Shown: positions 44,859 to 54,321, numbered from the stretch's first letter. The stretch is DNA of 64,000 nucleotides from Capsulimonadaceae bacterium (GCA_031292625.1 JARLGU010000019.1:310001-374000); one strand, 5' to 3'. Notes: a model not told the origin generated them from the sequence alone. Translations and numbers: made by a program.

Positions 44859-45946
44859 ACTCAATGTACGGCTTTCAATCGATCGCGCTCAAAGAGTTCC
44901 TGCACCTGCGGCGGGACGTGACCACGCTTGTGATCGCGCTTGCGATTCCCGTCATCCAGCTCATTTTGTTCGGCTACGCGATCGATTTCGATATTCGCCA
45001 TATTCGCACAATGATCGTCGACACCGATCGATCCCCGGCGAGCCGTCAATTTATCGACAACCTGCGCACCACCGACTATCTGCAGATCGTCAGCGAGGCG
45101 CACAATCCCATGGAGGCGGAGGATGCCCTTCGACGCGGCGATGTCCGGGTCGCCGTGATTATCCCGCCCGACTTCGGCCGGATCAGCGGCTCGCCGTTCG
45201 GCAATCGTCCGCAAGTGAAGGTGATGATCGACGGCTCGGATAGCCAGGTCGCCCTACGCGCCCGCATGGCGTTCGTCCGGCCCGCAACAAGCGGCGCTGA
45301 AGCAGGCGTCGACGTGCGCTTTAACATCATGTACAACCCGGACATGCGTACGGCGACATTCATGATACCGGGCCTTATCGGCGTCATATTACAGCTTGTG
45401 ACGGTTGCGTTGACCAGCTTCAGCCTCGTGCGGGAACGGGAGCAAGGAAGCCTCGAACAGTTGATGGTCAGCCCGGTCGGCAGGCTTGGATTGATGATCG
45501 GCAAGCTGGTCCCGTACGCCTGCCTCGCGCTGATCGAGGTGGTCATGGTGCTCACGCTGGGCCGCCTGGTCTTCGATGTACACGTCGCCGGAAGCGTCGC
45601 GCTGCTCTTCCTGCTCTCGATCCCGTTTGTAGTGGCGACACTTTCGCTGGGGCTTTTGATTAGCACCGTCGCCAAAACCCAGGCAGCCGCGCTGCAGTTT
45701 ACGATCTTAATCACCCTGCCGTCGATCTTGATGTCCGGCTTCATCTTCCCTCGCGACACGATGCCGGGATGCCTTTACTTGCTCACGTTCCTCCTGCCCG
45801 TAACATACTATATCGAGATCCTTCGCGGCATCGTCGTCCGCGGCGCGGGCTTCTTCGATGTCTGGCCCTCTCTCGCCGCGCTCCTCGTCATCGATTGTGT
45901 CCTGATCGCCGTCGCGACCGCCCGCTTCCGCAAGACGCTTGTATAG
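44855..45946 (+). CDS. ABC-2-type exporter permease
   Basis: 363 residues. One N-terminal membrane helix (about 24-44, VTTLVIALAIPVIQLILFGYAI), a large external domain (about 50-165) and five C-terminal helices (for example TFMIPGLIGVILQLVTVALTSF and VALLFLLSIPFVVATLSLGLLI). This is the YbhS/YbhR-type layout. Only one permease is encoded, so a homodimer is likely. Ends the TetR-HlyD-ATPase-permease operon. Substrate probably an amphipathic drug or toxic lipid (inference). Confidence 0.92.
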   Translation: MNSMYGFQSIALKEFLHLRRDVTTLVIALAIPVIQLILFGYAIDFDIRHIRTMIVDTDRSPASRQFIDNLRTTDYLQIVSEAHNPMEAEDALRRGDVRVAVIIPPDFGRISGSPFGNRPQVKVMIDGSDSQVALRARMAFVRPATSGAEAGVDVRFNIMYNPDMRTATFMIPGLIGVILQLVTVALTSFSLVREREQGSLEQLMVSPVGRLGLMIGKLVPYACLALIEVVMVLTLGRLVFDVHVAGSVALLFLLSIPFVVATLSLGLLISTVAKTQAAALQFTILITLPSILMSGFIFPRDTMPGCLYLLTFLLPVTYYIEILRGIVVRGAGFFDVWPSLAALLVIDCVLIAVATARFRKTLV

Positions 45947-46029
45947 CGCGCCAAGTGGCCCCCAGGGCGGACGTGAGGCGTATTTTGCCGGCTTAACCAA
46001 CTCGCTCGAAAGATTCTATAGCACATTTC

Positions 46030-46084
46030 TTGACACCCGGACGATTCACAACTATAATGCAAACATATAGAATATTTGCTATAG
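46030..46084 (+). promoter_or_regulatory. Consensus sigma70 promoter with overlapping operator
   Basis: TTGACA (46030-46035), exactly 17 bp, TATAAT (46053-46058): a perfect consensus. An inverted repeat overlays the -10: CTATA (46052-46056) and GCAAA (46059-46063) pair with TTTGC (46075-46079) and TATAG (46080-46084). The GntR-LacI ATG is 21 bp downstream. A full-strength promoter under tight repression is the simplest reading. Confidence 0.9.
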
Positions 46085-46105
46085 AAATTTTCCTTCCGAA
46101 GAACC

Positions 46106-47218
46106 ATGAAATACCAACAGGTCGCCGAGAGCATTAAGAACCGGGTCAACTCGGGCGAGTTTCTCGCAACCGGCATCCCAGCCGAGCGAGAGCTTGCGGC
46201 GCTCCACGGCGTCAGTTACATGACCGCGCGCCGGGCCGTGGAACAGCTCATCGCGGAGCGGACGCTGGCTCGGAAATCGAATGGACGTATCGAGGCAATC
46301 ACATCGTTCGCAGGTTCGCCTTCCGGCCGGCTTCCAAGCATCGCTTTCCTCGCTCCCTCCTGGCGCTCGGAGGATATCGGAACCTACCGATCCGCCGTCG
46401 TGAAGGCTGCGAGCGCGCGGGGCTTAATCGTTAAGACGATCGTACACACGGATATTGCGGAGAGAGTTGTCACGGAAACTCTTATCGGATACGATGCCGT
46501 CTTCTTCCTTCCATTTACCGATCCGATGCCCGAGTCGGTTATCGATTGCATACGCAAAACGGGCAGACGCGTCATCGGTCTCAATTACGACCTGTCCCGC
46601 TATGGCATTCCGTCCATTGTCCCGCTTCCATCGACCAGCGTTCGCCGGTTGCTCGACCATCTTGCATCCATGGGACACGAGCGCATCCATTGCGTAAACA
46701 CGCAGCCCATCGACACGGTCAACCGGGAATGGATCGGCCAGTGGCGCCTCTGGCGCTCGATGCGCGGCGCGAACGGAACTTTGTACGATTACCCGGAACC
46801 GATTGGCGGCGATCCGAGAAGCGTCGCGTACGAACTGATCCGGCGCTTGCTGAGCGACGATGCATTCGATGCAACGGCGCTTTTGTGTACGACCATAGAC
46901 TGCGCCGAAGGGTGCATGCGCGCCCTTCGAGAAGCCGGGATCACCATCGGCGGGCAGGTTTCCGTCTGTACCGTCAACAGCGAAATGCGCGCCCAGTATC
47001 TTCACCCGACGATGACATCCGTAACGATGATCGACCCGACGCCTTACTTCGCGTTTTGCCTCGATTGGATACTGGAAAACCGTACGGAATGGCAGGGTCC
47101 AATGGTCCTGTCCCCAATCGAGGCGCCGCTCTTTATCGGCGAATCGACCGCTCCTGCTCCCGAAAGTCGCACCGGGCATACGAGCATGCTTATTGAAAGT
47201 GCAGTCAACTCACATTAA
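46106..47218 (+). CDS. GntR-LacI hybrid transcriptional regulator
   Basis: 370 residues. GntR winged helix (about 1-66: [45 protein letters not shown]) and LacI-type sensor from about residue 75 (SIAFLAPSW), with [14 protein letters not shown] and [16 protein letters not shown]. First gene of an operon with a pseudopilin 10 bp downstream, then GH110-like and GH42-like enzymes. Probably represses its own strong promoter until a substrate-derived sugar binds. Confidence 0.9.
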   Translation: MKYQQVAESIKNRVNSGEFLATGIPAERELAALHGVSYMTARRAVEQLIAERTLARKSNGRIEAITSFAGSPSGRLPSIAFLAPSWRSEDIGTYRSAVVKAASARGLIVKTIVHTDIAERVVTETLIGYDAVFFLPFTDPMPESVIDCIRKTGRRVIGLNYDLSRYGIPSIVPLPSTSVRRLLDHLASMGHERIHCVNTQPIDTVNREWIGQWRLWRSMRGANGTLYDYPEPIGGDPRSVAYELIRRLLSDDAFDATALLCTTIDCAEGCMRALREAGITIGGQVSVCTVNSEMRAQYLHPTMTSVTMIDPTPYFAFCLDWILENRTEWQGPMVLSPIEAPLFIGESTAPAPESRTGHTSMLIESAVNSH

Positions 47219-47228
47219 GGAGATAAAG

Positions 47229-48080
47229 ATGAAGGCTTCAAAAGGATTCACTCTTATTGAACTACTCGTCGTAATAGCTATAATTGCAATTCTTGCTGCA
47301 ATATTATTTCCCGTGTTCGCACGAGCGCGCGAAAAGGCGAGACAGACGACTTGCGCCAGCAACCTCAAACAACTCGGACTGGCGTTAACACAATATGTCC
47401 AGGACTACGACGAATGTTTTCCCGGCGGCATGACGATCGGCGCCGCAGGCTCCACATCGGCAACGCAGCACGCATTATCGCTGTCTGACCCAGTCACCGC
47501 GGCCGCTGGATATACGTTTAACGGAAATAGCTGGGCACAGCAGTTGTACCCATACGTCAAGAGCATGGGAGCGTACGTCTGCCCGGACGATACGCACGCC
47601 CAATACTCTGGTCAATCCTATGCGATGAACTATAACTTGGCCGGACTATCTTCCGCGAAAGTCACGGCATCTGCACTTACCGTCGCGCTGTACGAGAGCT
47701 GCGTCACACTCACGCCGTTCCCGGGCAACGGCGCGGACCCGAGCACATACAACGGTATGTCGGTCACGGGCCTTACGTGCGACGGTCCGTACTGGGCGGG
47801 CAATCCTCCGGCGTCCGATATCTGCCAGGGCATCGGCGGCAATCTAGATGCCGGCGGCGGCTCCGTTCGTCACGATCCGGGCAACAATTGGCTCGCGGCG
47901 GATGGACACGTCAAATTCCTGGTGCCAACCAAGATTAGCCCCGGACCGACGCCTCTCAAGACCGGCTGCGTTCAAGGCACGACGGGCTGTGTCACGGGCT
48001 CAAACTGGAACGCGACCAGCACCGACACCATGCAGCTCCACAGCGGAGCCCCGGCTACGATGACGTACAGCACAATTTAA
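47229..48080 (+). CDS. Type IV-like pseudopilin, H-X9-DG family, in GntR-LacI operon
   Basis: ATG at 47229 (283 residues) with AAGGAG 6 bp upstream. Leader MKASKG before FTLIELL, then helix, [27 protein letters not shown]-terminal box [12 protein letters not shown] (H, nine residues, DG) and HVKFL. The helix segment (about 47250-47320) is strikingly AT-rich, with ATA and TTA codons rare in neighbouring genes. Sits between its regulator and two carbohydrate-active enzymes. Confidence 0.92.
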   Translation: MKASKGFTLIELLVVIAIIAILAAILFPVFARAREKARQTTCASNLKQLGLALTQYVQDYDECFPGGMTIGAAGSTSATQHALSLSDPVTAAAGYTFNGNSWAQQLYPYVKSMGAYVCPDDTHAQYSGQSYAMNYNLAGLSSAKVTASALTVALYESCVTLTPFPGNGADPSTYNGMSVTGLTCDGPYWAGNPPASDICQGIGGNLDAGGGSVRHDPGNNWLAADGHVKFLVPTKISPGPTPLKTGCVQGTTGCVTGSNWNATSTDTMQLHSGAPATMTYSTI

Positions 48081-48102
48081 CCGGAAGGCAGCACCGAATA
48101 CA

Positions 48103-49935
48103 TTGAAGAACCTTCGTCGAATGAACTTACTCTGCGCCGCCGCGCTGCTGGCAACCTGCGGCGCGCGCGCGGACACCCTAACGCCGGGTAACCATTGGGG
48201 CATTACGCCATTGGACCCGGCCTCGGTCCAACGCGGCATTGACGCGGCTCGCGCGGCGGGCGCGTCTAAAGTCGTCATTCCGCCGGGACGGTACGTAATC
48301 GACCAGTCTAGCGATCCGGCGGGGCTGATCCGGCTTGACGGACTGAAGAACTTCGAGATCGATGCGCGCGGCGTCACGCTCGCCTTCCCCAATGTGTTCA
48401 AGCACGATCTGTACATAACCAACTGCGAGAACGTAAGGATTAGCGGTCCAACGATCACGCGAGGAGTAATCGTCAGTTCTCAGGGGACCGTTGCGGCCAT
48501 TGCTCCGGACAGGAAATCCATCGATATCCGGATCCATGCGGGGTATCCAACGAACGTCGCGGATCGGCGGTACTTTGGAGATGCACCGGTCCTCACGTTC
48601 TACCGGCCGGGCAGCCGCGAAATCCTGCCTGGGACTTACAACGTATTCTACGGCGCACCTCAGCAACTGGAAAAGGATCTCTTCCGGTTCCCCCTGGCGC
48701 GCCCGCTCGCGCAATCGCCGTTTGCGGTCGGGCAATATGTTGCATGGCGCGGCACGGTGCGAGACGACATAATCCTCGGTCATTGCTCAAGAATGCGCTT
48801 GGAAAAGATCGTGATGTTGGGCGGGACCGGGTTCGCCATTCATGAGCACAACTGCGACGGCGGAAACTACTACCAATACGACGTAACATATCCGCCGATG
48901 CCGCCCGGCGCAACCGTTGCGCCCCTGCTTTCGACCAATGCCGACGCCTTCCACAGCAGCAACGTCCGCAAAGGCCCCACCCTCGAAAACTGTCATTTCG
49001 AGGGAATGCACGACGACGGAATCCCAATCCATGGCGCGTACTCGCTCGCATTGGAGTCGTCCGAAAACTCGGTCGTCATCAACCTGCCCGATCCCGGCGC
49101 CGACTACCGTCCCGGCGATCGCCTCGCGTTTTACGATCTCAACGGCGCGCAAAACGCCATTGCGACTCTCGTATCCATTGAACCTATCAAGTACCCCGCC
49201 CATTACTACAACGGCTCGAAGTACTTTAGCGAACGCCCCTCGACGCCGCTCAATTACCGGCGCATCACGCTCGATCGTCCCGTACCTGCGCAACTCGGCT
49301 GGATGCTGGCGGACACGGACGTTTGCGGTTCGGGCTTCGTCATACGCGGCTGCACGATCAGGAACGCGAGAGCGAGAGGGATGCTTATCAAGGCATCGGA
49401 CGGTCTAATCGAGAACTGCACGATCGAAGGCACCACATCGGGAGGGATCGTATTGGCCCCCGAGATGAAATCATGGAACGAAGCCGATTTCTCGAAAAAC
49501 ATCCTCATCAGAAACAATACAATCCGCCACTGCGGACTCTATATGCATAACGACAACTTCGAGCAAAGCGCGATGACGATTGGCAACGAGCAGGACGGGC
49601 ACTTTACGCCATCGCCCGGCCACGCCAATATTCGGATCGAACACAATAAGTTCATCGACAATCCGGGTCCCAACATCCTCATCACATCCGCATCCAACGT
49701 CACGATCAAGGACAACGAGTTCATACGCCCAATGCAGGAATGGGACGCCTCTGATGAAGGCATAACGAACCTTGGCGAAAATCAGAACGCGCTCATCTTC
49801 GCCGCGCAAGCAAACGGTCTGGCGTTCAGCGAAAATCGCGTCTCGTCTCCCGGGAAGCACATGAATGCGATCGAGACGACAGGGCCGAACGTCGTACAAT
49901 CGGGCTTGCCGTCCGGTATAACTCTTCGAAAATAG
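48103..49935 (+). CDS. Secreted right-handed beta-helix glycosidase, GH110-like
   Basis: 610 residues from a TTG at 48103; an ATG at 48121 is also possible, but the TTG gives a better positively charged signal peptide (MKNLRRMNLLCAAALLATC). A lipobox-like LATC could indicate a lipoprotein. Beta-helix rungs follow. STNADAFHSSNVRKGPTLENC and then HDDGIPIHG match the layout of GH110 alpha-1,3-galactosidases and echo the same region of the gene at 27832-29673. Likely exo-acting on galactosyl chains. 22 bp after the pseudopilin. Confidence 0.78.
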   Translation: MKNLRRMNLLCAAALLATCGARADTLTPGNHWGITPLDPASVQRGIDAARAAGASKVVIPPGRYVIDQSSDPAGLIRLDGLKNFEIDARGVTLAFPNVFKHDLYITNCENVRISGPTITRGVIVSSQGTVAAIAPDRKSIDIRIHAGYPTNVADRRYFGDAPVLTFYRPGSREILPGTYNVFYGAPQQLEKDLFRFPLARPLAQSPFAVGQYVAWRGTVRDDIILGHCSRMRLEKIVMLGGTGFAIHEHNCDGGNYYQYDVTYPPMPPGATVAPLLSTNADAFHSSNVRKGPTLENCHFEGMHDDGIPIHGAYSLALESSENSVVINLPDPGADYRPGDRLAFYDLNGAQNAIATLVSIEPIKYPAHYYNGSKYFSERPSTPLNYRRITLDRPVPAQLGWMLADTDVCGSGFVIRGCTIRNARARGMLIKASDGLIENCTIEGTTSGGIVLAPEMKSWNEADFSKNILIRNNTIRHCGLYMHNDNFEQSAMTIGNEQDGHFTPSPGHANIRIEHNKFIDNPGPNILITSASNVTIKDNEFIRPMQEWDASDEGITNLGENQNALIFAAQANGLAFSENRVSSPGKHMNAIETTGPNVVQSGLPSGITLRK

Positions 49936-50046
49936 CGTCCATGCAAGAAGGGATTATGGACTTTGCGGTCTAATGATCCCTTGCACGCCCCTCCGGATAA
50001 TCAACAACAGTTCGCTCTCAACGCTCAACGATTGGTGGAACATCCT

Positions 50047-52662
50047 ATGCCCCCTCGCTTCATTTCGCTGCCGCTCTTCGCGGCTTCTGCCGCAATGGCG
50101 CTCATAGCGCTCGTACCCACGCTCGCATCGGCCAACGGTTTGACGGCGCGCGTCAAGACAATCGACGGCGTACCGCGCCTTGTCGTAAACGGTAAGATCA
50201 CGCGGCCGCGCATCTTCTGGGGCGGTCCAGGGTCGTCGTCGATCCCAATCGCTGCCGGCGAACAGTCGCTATCGTTCACCTTTTCGCCCGTGCTCAGCGA
50301 ACCGTCCACCGCGACGCTGCACCTAAGGTTCGAGCACAAGGCGAGCAAGGTCGTCGTCAAGAGCGTCCATCTCGTCGACCTGACAACCGGAAGCGACGTC
50401 ATACCCGAGACGCATTTTCGCGATCAGGCCGAGTTCGATAAAGAATGGGCATTCTGGCCGGCGAACGCCCCCGGCGTTAACGGCTCGGTAAGCGTGCTTG
50501 CAAACGGCGGAGTGGAACTCGCGCAGTGGAAGCCGGATGCGGGCAAGGAGTGGGCCGACAAGCATATTTACCACAAGCCCGATCTGGCCCTTGACGAATC
50601 GCACCAGTACAAGCTGGACATTACGGTCACATCCGACACTCCGTCCATGGGCTTCTTCAGCTTCTACCGTCCTGGTCAAACGTACGTTTTCCTCGCGGGC
50701 GTCTCTGATTCGTTTAAGGACCAAATATCCCTCGCGGCGAAATCCGGCGTCAACATCATTTCGTTCATTAACGATATGCCCTGGGCCAAGCCCGGAGAGA
50801 CGCAGGATACTGCCGCCATCGACACGACCATAAGGACGATTCTGAAGACCAACCCGAAGGCCATCATTCTTCCGCGCATCTACCTGCGGCCGCCGACGTG
50901 GTGGCTCGACGCGCATCCCGCCGACGAGATGCGGTGGATGGGCGCTAAGGAACAGCACCGGCGCGGTCCTACGGTGGCATCGGAATCCTTCCGGGAGGAC
51001 GCTTCAGCACAGCTCGTCACGCTCATCAACCATCTCGAATCCACGTTCGGAGACCATATGATCGGCTACCACGTCGCTGGCCAGAATACGGACGAGTGGT
51101 TCTACCAGGACTCGTGGGGCCCCGATTGGAATGGCTATGCCGAAGCGGACACGATCGCGTTCCGGAAGTGGCTGACCGCCAAATACGGCAGCGATGCGGC
51201 GCTGAAGGCCTCATGGCGCAAAGACGACGTCACCCTTGCTAACGCAAGCGTTCCAACGCCTAGCGAGCGGCAAGGCGGCGACAGCGATCTGCGCGATCCG
51301 GCGACGCAGCAAAACGTGATCGACTTCACCCTCTTCCAGCAAGACAATATCGCGGACTGCGTCTGTCACTTCGCGCATGTTGTTCGCACGGCTACGCACG
51401 GCAATAAGCTGTCGGTGTTCTTCTATGGCTACGCCTACGAATTCGGCGGAGCGCAGAATGGTCCCGCAAACGCCGGACACTACGCGATGCGGCGTCTTCT
51501 GGACAGTCCGGATATCGATGCGATCGCCAGCCCATGGTCTTACTTTGACCGCGGCTTGCACGGTTCGGGGCCGATCATGGTTACCGCGGACAGCGTCGCG
51601 CTTGCAGGCAAGCTATACATCGCCGAGGACGATACGGCAACCGCGAAGAGCTCAGGCAACGCCCCCGGCTCCGATGTCCGCATGACGACGGCGGAAGAAA
51701 CCAATCAAGTCCTCATGCGCAACAGCGCCGAAGTCGCTCTGCGCAATATCGCAACATGGTGGATGGATCTTGGACGCGCGGGCTGGTTTGACGATCCGGC
51801 CTACTGGATGGCCCTCGATACGTTCGCCCCTGTCGAGCAAAGCCAGCTTGCGAACGCGCGCCCGTTCCATCCCGAGATCGCGTCGGTGGTCGACGAAAAG
51901 AGCGTGCCCCTTCTCGCGTGGCACGGCCATGCCGGAAGCCTTCTCGGCGACTCGCGTGCGGCGCTCGGACGTGCCGGCGCGCCTTACGGCCAGTACCTGC
52001 AGGATGACGTCGCCGCAGGGAAGGTGCATGCCAAGCTCTTCGTCTTCCTAACAGCCTACCGGATGCCCCAGGCGCAGCGCGCGAGCCTCTTGAAGGCAGC
52101 CCAGGGCGCGACTCGCATCTGGTGCTACGCTCCGGGCTACTTTGATGGCGACGCCGCATCGCTTGCGGCCGTCAAGCAGACCACCGGGTTCGACGTCAAG
52201 CTGCTTGCTTCCGTACAAGCAATCGCGACGCCAACAGAGGCCGGCAATAAACTGGGCCTGACGACGCCGTTCGGCGTCGGAGTCGCCCTGCGGCCAACCC
52301 TCGCGGTCACGGACGCGACTCCCGCCGAGACGTTGGCGACCTACCCCGACGGCTCGGTCGCCGTCGCGATGCGCAAGACGCCAACGGGAACGTCGATCTT
52401 CGTCGGTCCCCCTCGGATCAGCGCGGAGCTCGTCCGCATGGCCGCTCGCAACGCCGGCGTACATCTGTTCACGCAAACCGATGCCACGGTGTTCGCGAAC
52501 GGACCGTTCCTGACCGTTCACGCGACAACCGGCGGTCCGCTGACGATCGATACCGGCAAAGACAGCGAGATCGTCGACGTGATCAGCGGCGCGAAGCTCG
52601 GAAAAGGTCCCGGGCTTACCCTCCCAGTTGCAGCGGGTGACACGAGGGTGCTGCGCTATTAG
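50047..52662 (+). CDS. Secreted GH42-like beta-galactosidase-type hydrolase
   Basis: ATG at 50047 (871 residues) after GGTGG, with a signal peptide (LPLFAASAAMALIALVPTLASA). N-terminal beta-sandwich (about 30-215), then a GH42-like barrel: LAAKSGVNIISFINDMPW, YHVAGQNTDEWFY (candidate acid/base Glu in DEW) and KLYIAEDDT (candidate nucleophile Glu). A trimerisation-like domain with YGQYLQDDVAAGKVHAKLFVFLTAY and a C-terminal beta domain complete the normal GH42 order. It would act on beta-galactosides or arabinogalactan. Follows the GH110-like gene by 111 bp, and the pair suggests a galactan substrate. Confidence 0.78.
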   Translation: MPPRFISLPLFAASAAMALIALVPTLASANGLTARVKTIDGVPRLVVNGKITRPRIFWGGPGSSSIPIAAGEQSLSFTFSPVLSEPSTATLHLRFEHKASKVVVKSVHLVDLTTGSDVIPETHFRDQAEFDKEWAFWPANAPGVNGSVSVLANGGVELAQWKPDAGKEWADKHIYHKPDLALDESHQYKLDITVTSDTPSMGFFSFYRPGQTYVFLAGVSDSFKDQISLAAKSGVNIISFINDMPWAKPGETQDTAAIDTTIRTILKTNPKAIILPRIYLRPPTWWLDAHPADEMRWMGAKEQHRRGPTVASESFREDASAQLVTLINHLESTFGDHMIGYHVAGQNTDEWFYQDSWGPDWNGYAEADTIAFRKWLTAKYGSDAALKASWRKDDVTLANASVPTPSERQGGDSDLRDPATQQNVIDFTLFQQDNIADCVCHFAHVVRTATHGNKLSVFFYGYAYEFGGAQNGPANAGHYAMRRLLDSPDIDAIASPWSYFDRGLHGSGPIMVTADSVALAGKLYIAEDDTATAKSSGNAPGSDVRMTTAEETNQVLMRNSAEVALRNIATWWMDLGRAGWFDDPAYWMALDTFAPVEQSQLANARPFHPEIASVVDEKSVPLLAWHGHAGSLLGDSRAALGRAGAPYGQYLQDDVAAGKVHAKLFVFLTAYRMPQAQRASLLKAAQGATRIWCYAPGYFDGDAASLAAVKQTTGFDVKLLASVQAIATPTEAGNKLGLTTPFGVGVALRPTLAVTDATPAETLATYPDGSVAVAMRKTPTGTSIFVGPPRISAELVRMAARNAGVHLFTQTDATVFANGPFLTVHATTGGPLTIDTGKDSEIVDVISGAKLGKGPGLTLPVAAGDTRVLRY

Positions 52663-52710
52663 GTGTGCTAATTGACTGGGTAATCAGTGGTCATACCGGG
52701 AACAAAACAT

Positions 52711-52897
52711 AGGACGGCTCGTGCCGCCGGTGCATTTTGGGCCTGCGCTGGAATCACAACGGCGGCATACGAGCAATCGCCAACACGCGAACGGCTTCTT
52801 GCCGCCAACGTCCGATCCCAGCGCACATTGGGCCCCCATGCAATCGCCATGCCGGCCCTTTGTCAAAAACGTCCACGGCGGCCGCAGAGCGCAGGAC
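52711..52897 (-). repeat. MITE-like inverted-repeat element, copy C
   Basis: A 187-bp element in the gap before the sulfatase, in inverted orientation to copy A. Plus-strand left end AGGACGGCTCGTGCCGCCGG is identical to the reverse complement of copy A's right end over those 18-20 bases; right end (about 52855-52897) matches A's left end (GGCCGCCGTGG, CGTTTTTG, AAAGGG). Internal blocks also align without large gaps. The small open frames across it are by-products. Confidence 0.75.
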
Positions 52898-52931
52898 TAG
52901 CGCTTCGATTTGTTACACCCGTAACTAAGCC

Positions 52932-54245
52932 ATGACAAACTACAACATTCTCTATCTCCACTCCCATGACACGGGACGCGCGATCCAGCCTTACGGCTAT
53001 GGAGTCGCAACGCCGCATTTGCAGCGTTTCGCCGAGCAGGGCGTCCTCTTCCGGCAGGCATTCTGCGCCGGTCCGACTTGCTCTCCAAGCCGCGCGGGGT
53101 TATTGACCGGCACGTATCCACACGTCAACGGCATGTTGGGTCTCGCGCACCGAGGTTTTGGCTTGAAGGACTATAAACAACACCTCGCGCGCGTCTTTGG
53201 CGAAGCCGGCTACGAAACGGCGCTAGCGGGCATGCAGCATGAGGCGGGAGATGTTCGCGCCATCGGCTACGAGCACGTATTGCCGACCCGGTCCTCAGCC
53301 GCGGCCGACGTTGTACCGCACGCAGTTGAGTTTCTGGCGCGAACTCACGACCGCCCCTTCTTTTTGTCGGCGGGCTTCTTTGAAACCCATCGGCCCTTCC
53401 CCACTCCCGAGATCGATCCCCGCTTCGTGAAGCCTCCCGCGCCAATCGCCGATACGGAGAGCACCCGCCGCGACATGGCGGGCTTTGCGACAAGCGCCCA
53501 GCGGATGGACGAGGGGTACGGCCTCATCCTGGCAGCGCTTGACAGGTCGGGACTTGCGGACAAAACGATTGTCATTATTACAACCGATCACGGTCCCGCG
53601 TTTCCTGGCATGAAGTGCAACCTCACCGACCACGGCATCGGCGTTCTGCTCATGGTGCGCGGCCCAGGAGGTTTCGAGGGCGGGCGCGTTATCGACGCGG
53701 CAGTGACTCACCTGGACCTGTTTCCCACGCTTTGCGACCTCGCCGGCATCGACAAGCCCGCGCGCCTTCAAGGGAAGTCGCTCCTGCCGCTTGTTCGAGG
53801 GGACGTAACGAACCTGCACGAGCGGATTGTCGCCGAGGTGAACTTTCACGCCGCATATGAGCCGCAGCGATGCGTGCGCACCAGCCGGTACAAGTACATC
53901 CGCCGGTTCGCCTCCCGCACAAGCCCCGTCCTGCCGAACTGCGACGCAGGCGAGTCCAAGGACCTATGGCTAAGCGCGGGATGGCGGAAGATAGCGCCAG
54001 AGGACGAGCAGCTTTACGACCTGATCCTGGACCCAAACGAAGTGCGCAACCTCGTAGGCGACGCATCAGCCGCGTCCGAGTTGTCCGCGATGCGATTGAG
54101 TCTGCGGGAATGGATGGAACAAACGAGCGATCCGCTGCTCGACGGCCCGCTCATGATCCCTGCGGGGGCGGCGCTTGACGACGTGGATGCGCTGGACCCG
54201 GACGAGAAGGTGACGCGGTATAAGACGTCTCAGCGCGCGGAGTGA
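52932..54245 (+). CDS. Type I sulfatase (N-sulfoglucosamine sulfohydrolase-like)
   Basis: 437 residues. Opens NILYLHSHDTGRAIQPYG, with metal-binding residues, and has the sulfatase signature C50-S-P-S-R54, where the Cys must be converted to formylglycine by an FGE-type enzyme. Further landmarks: TGTYPHVNGML, FFETHRPF, IIITTDHGPAFPGMKCNLTDHGIGV. No signal peptide is present, so the enzyme would be cytoplasmic and act on imported sulfated sugars, unlike the exported enzymes around it. No strong ribosome-binding site is seen before the ATG. No FGE gene lies in the window. Confidence 0.92.
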   Translation: MTNYNILYLHSHDTGRAIQPYGYGVATPHLQRFAEQGVLFRQAFCAGPTCSPSRAGLLTGTYPHVNGMLGLAHRGFGLKDYKQHLARVFGEAGYETALAGMQHEAGDVRAIGYEHVLPTRSSAAADVVPHAVEFLARTHDRPFFLSAGFFETHRPFPTPEIDPRFVKPPAPIADTESTRRDMAGFATSAQRMDEGYGLILAALDRSGLADKTIVIITTDHGPAFPGMKCNLTDHGIGVLLMVRGPGGFEGGRVIDAAVTHLDLFPTLCDLAGIDKPARLQGKSLLPLVRGDVTNLHERIVAEVNFHAAYEPQRCVRTSRYKYIRRFASRTSPVLPNCDAGESKDLWLSAGWRKIAPEDEQLYDLILDPNEVRNLVGDASAASELSAMRLSLREWMEQTSDPLLDGPLMIPAGAALDDVDALDPDEKVTRYKTSQRAE

Positions 54246-54267
54246 CAATTCATAGCGCCGCAAAGAA

Positions 54268-54287
54268 GCGGGCGACAAGACGCCCGC
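54268..54287 (+). terminator. Terminator-like hairpin after sulfatase gene
   Basis: GCGGGCG (54268-54274) pairs with CGCCCGC (54281-54287), 6-nt loop, followed by ACTTTC. It lies 22 bp after the stop, before the next promoter. Confidence 0.5.
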
Positions 54288-54321
54288 ACTTTCGGGGTGG
54301 ATTATAACGCCTGCTTCCTCC

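Noticed and set aside
52668-52935. Several 60-80-residue ORFs on both strands before the sulfatase
   Set aside because: They translate repeat copy C; the conserved frame fragments shared with copy A come from DNA similarity, not from a gene.
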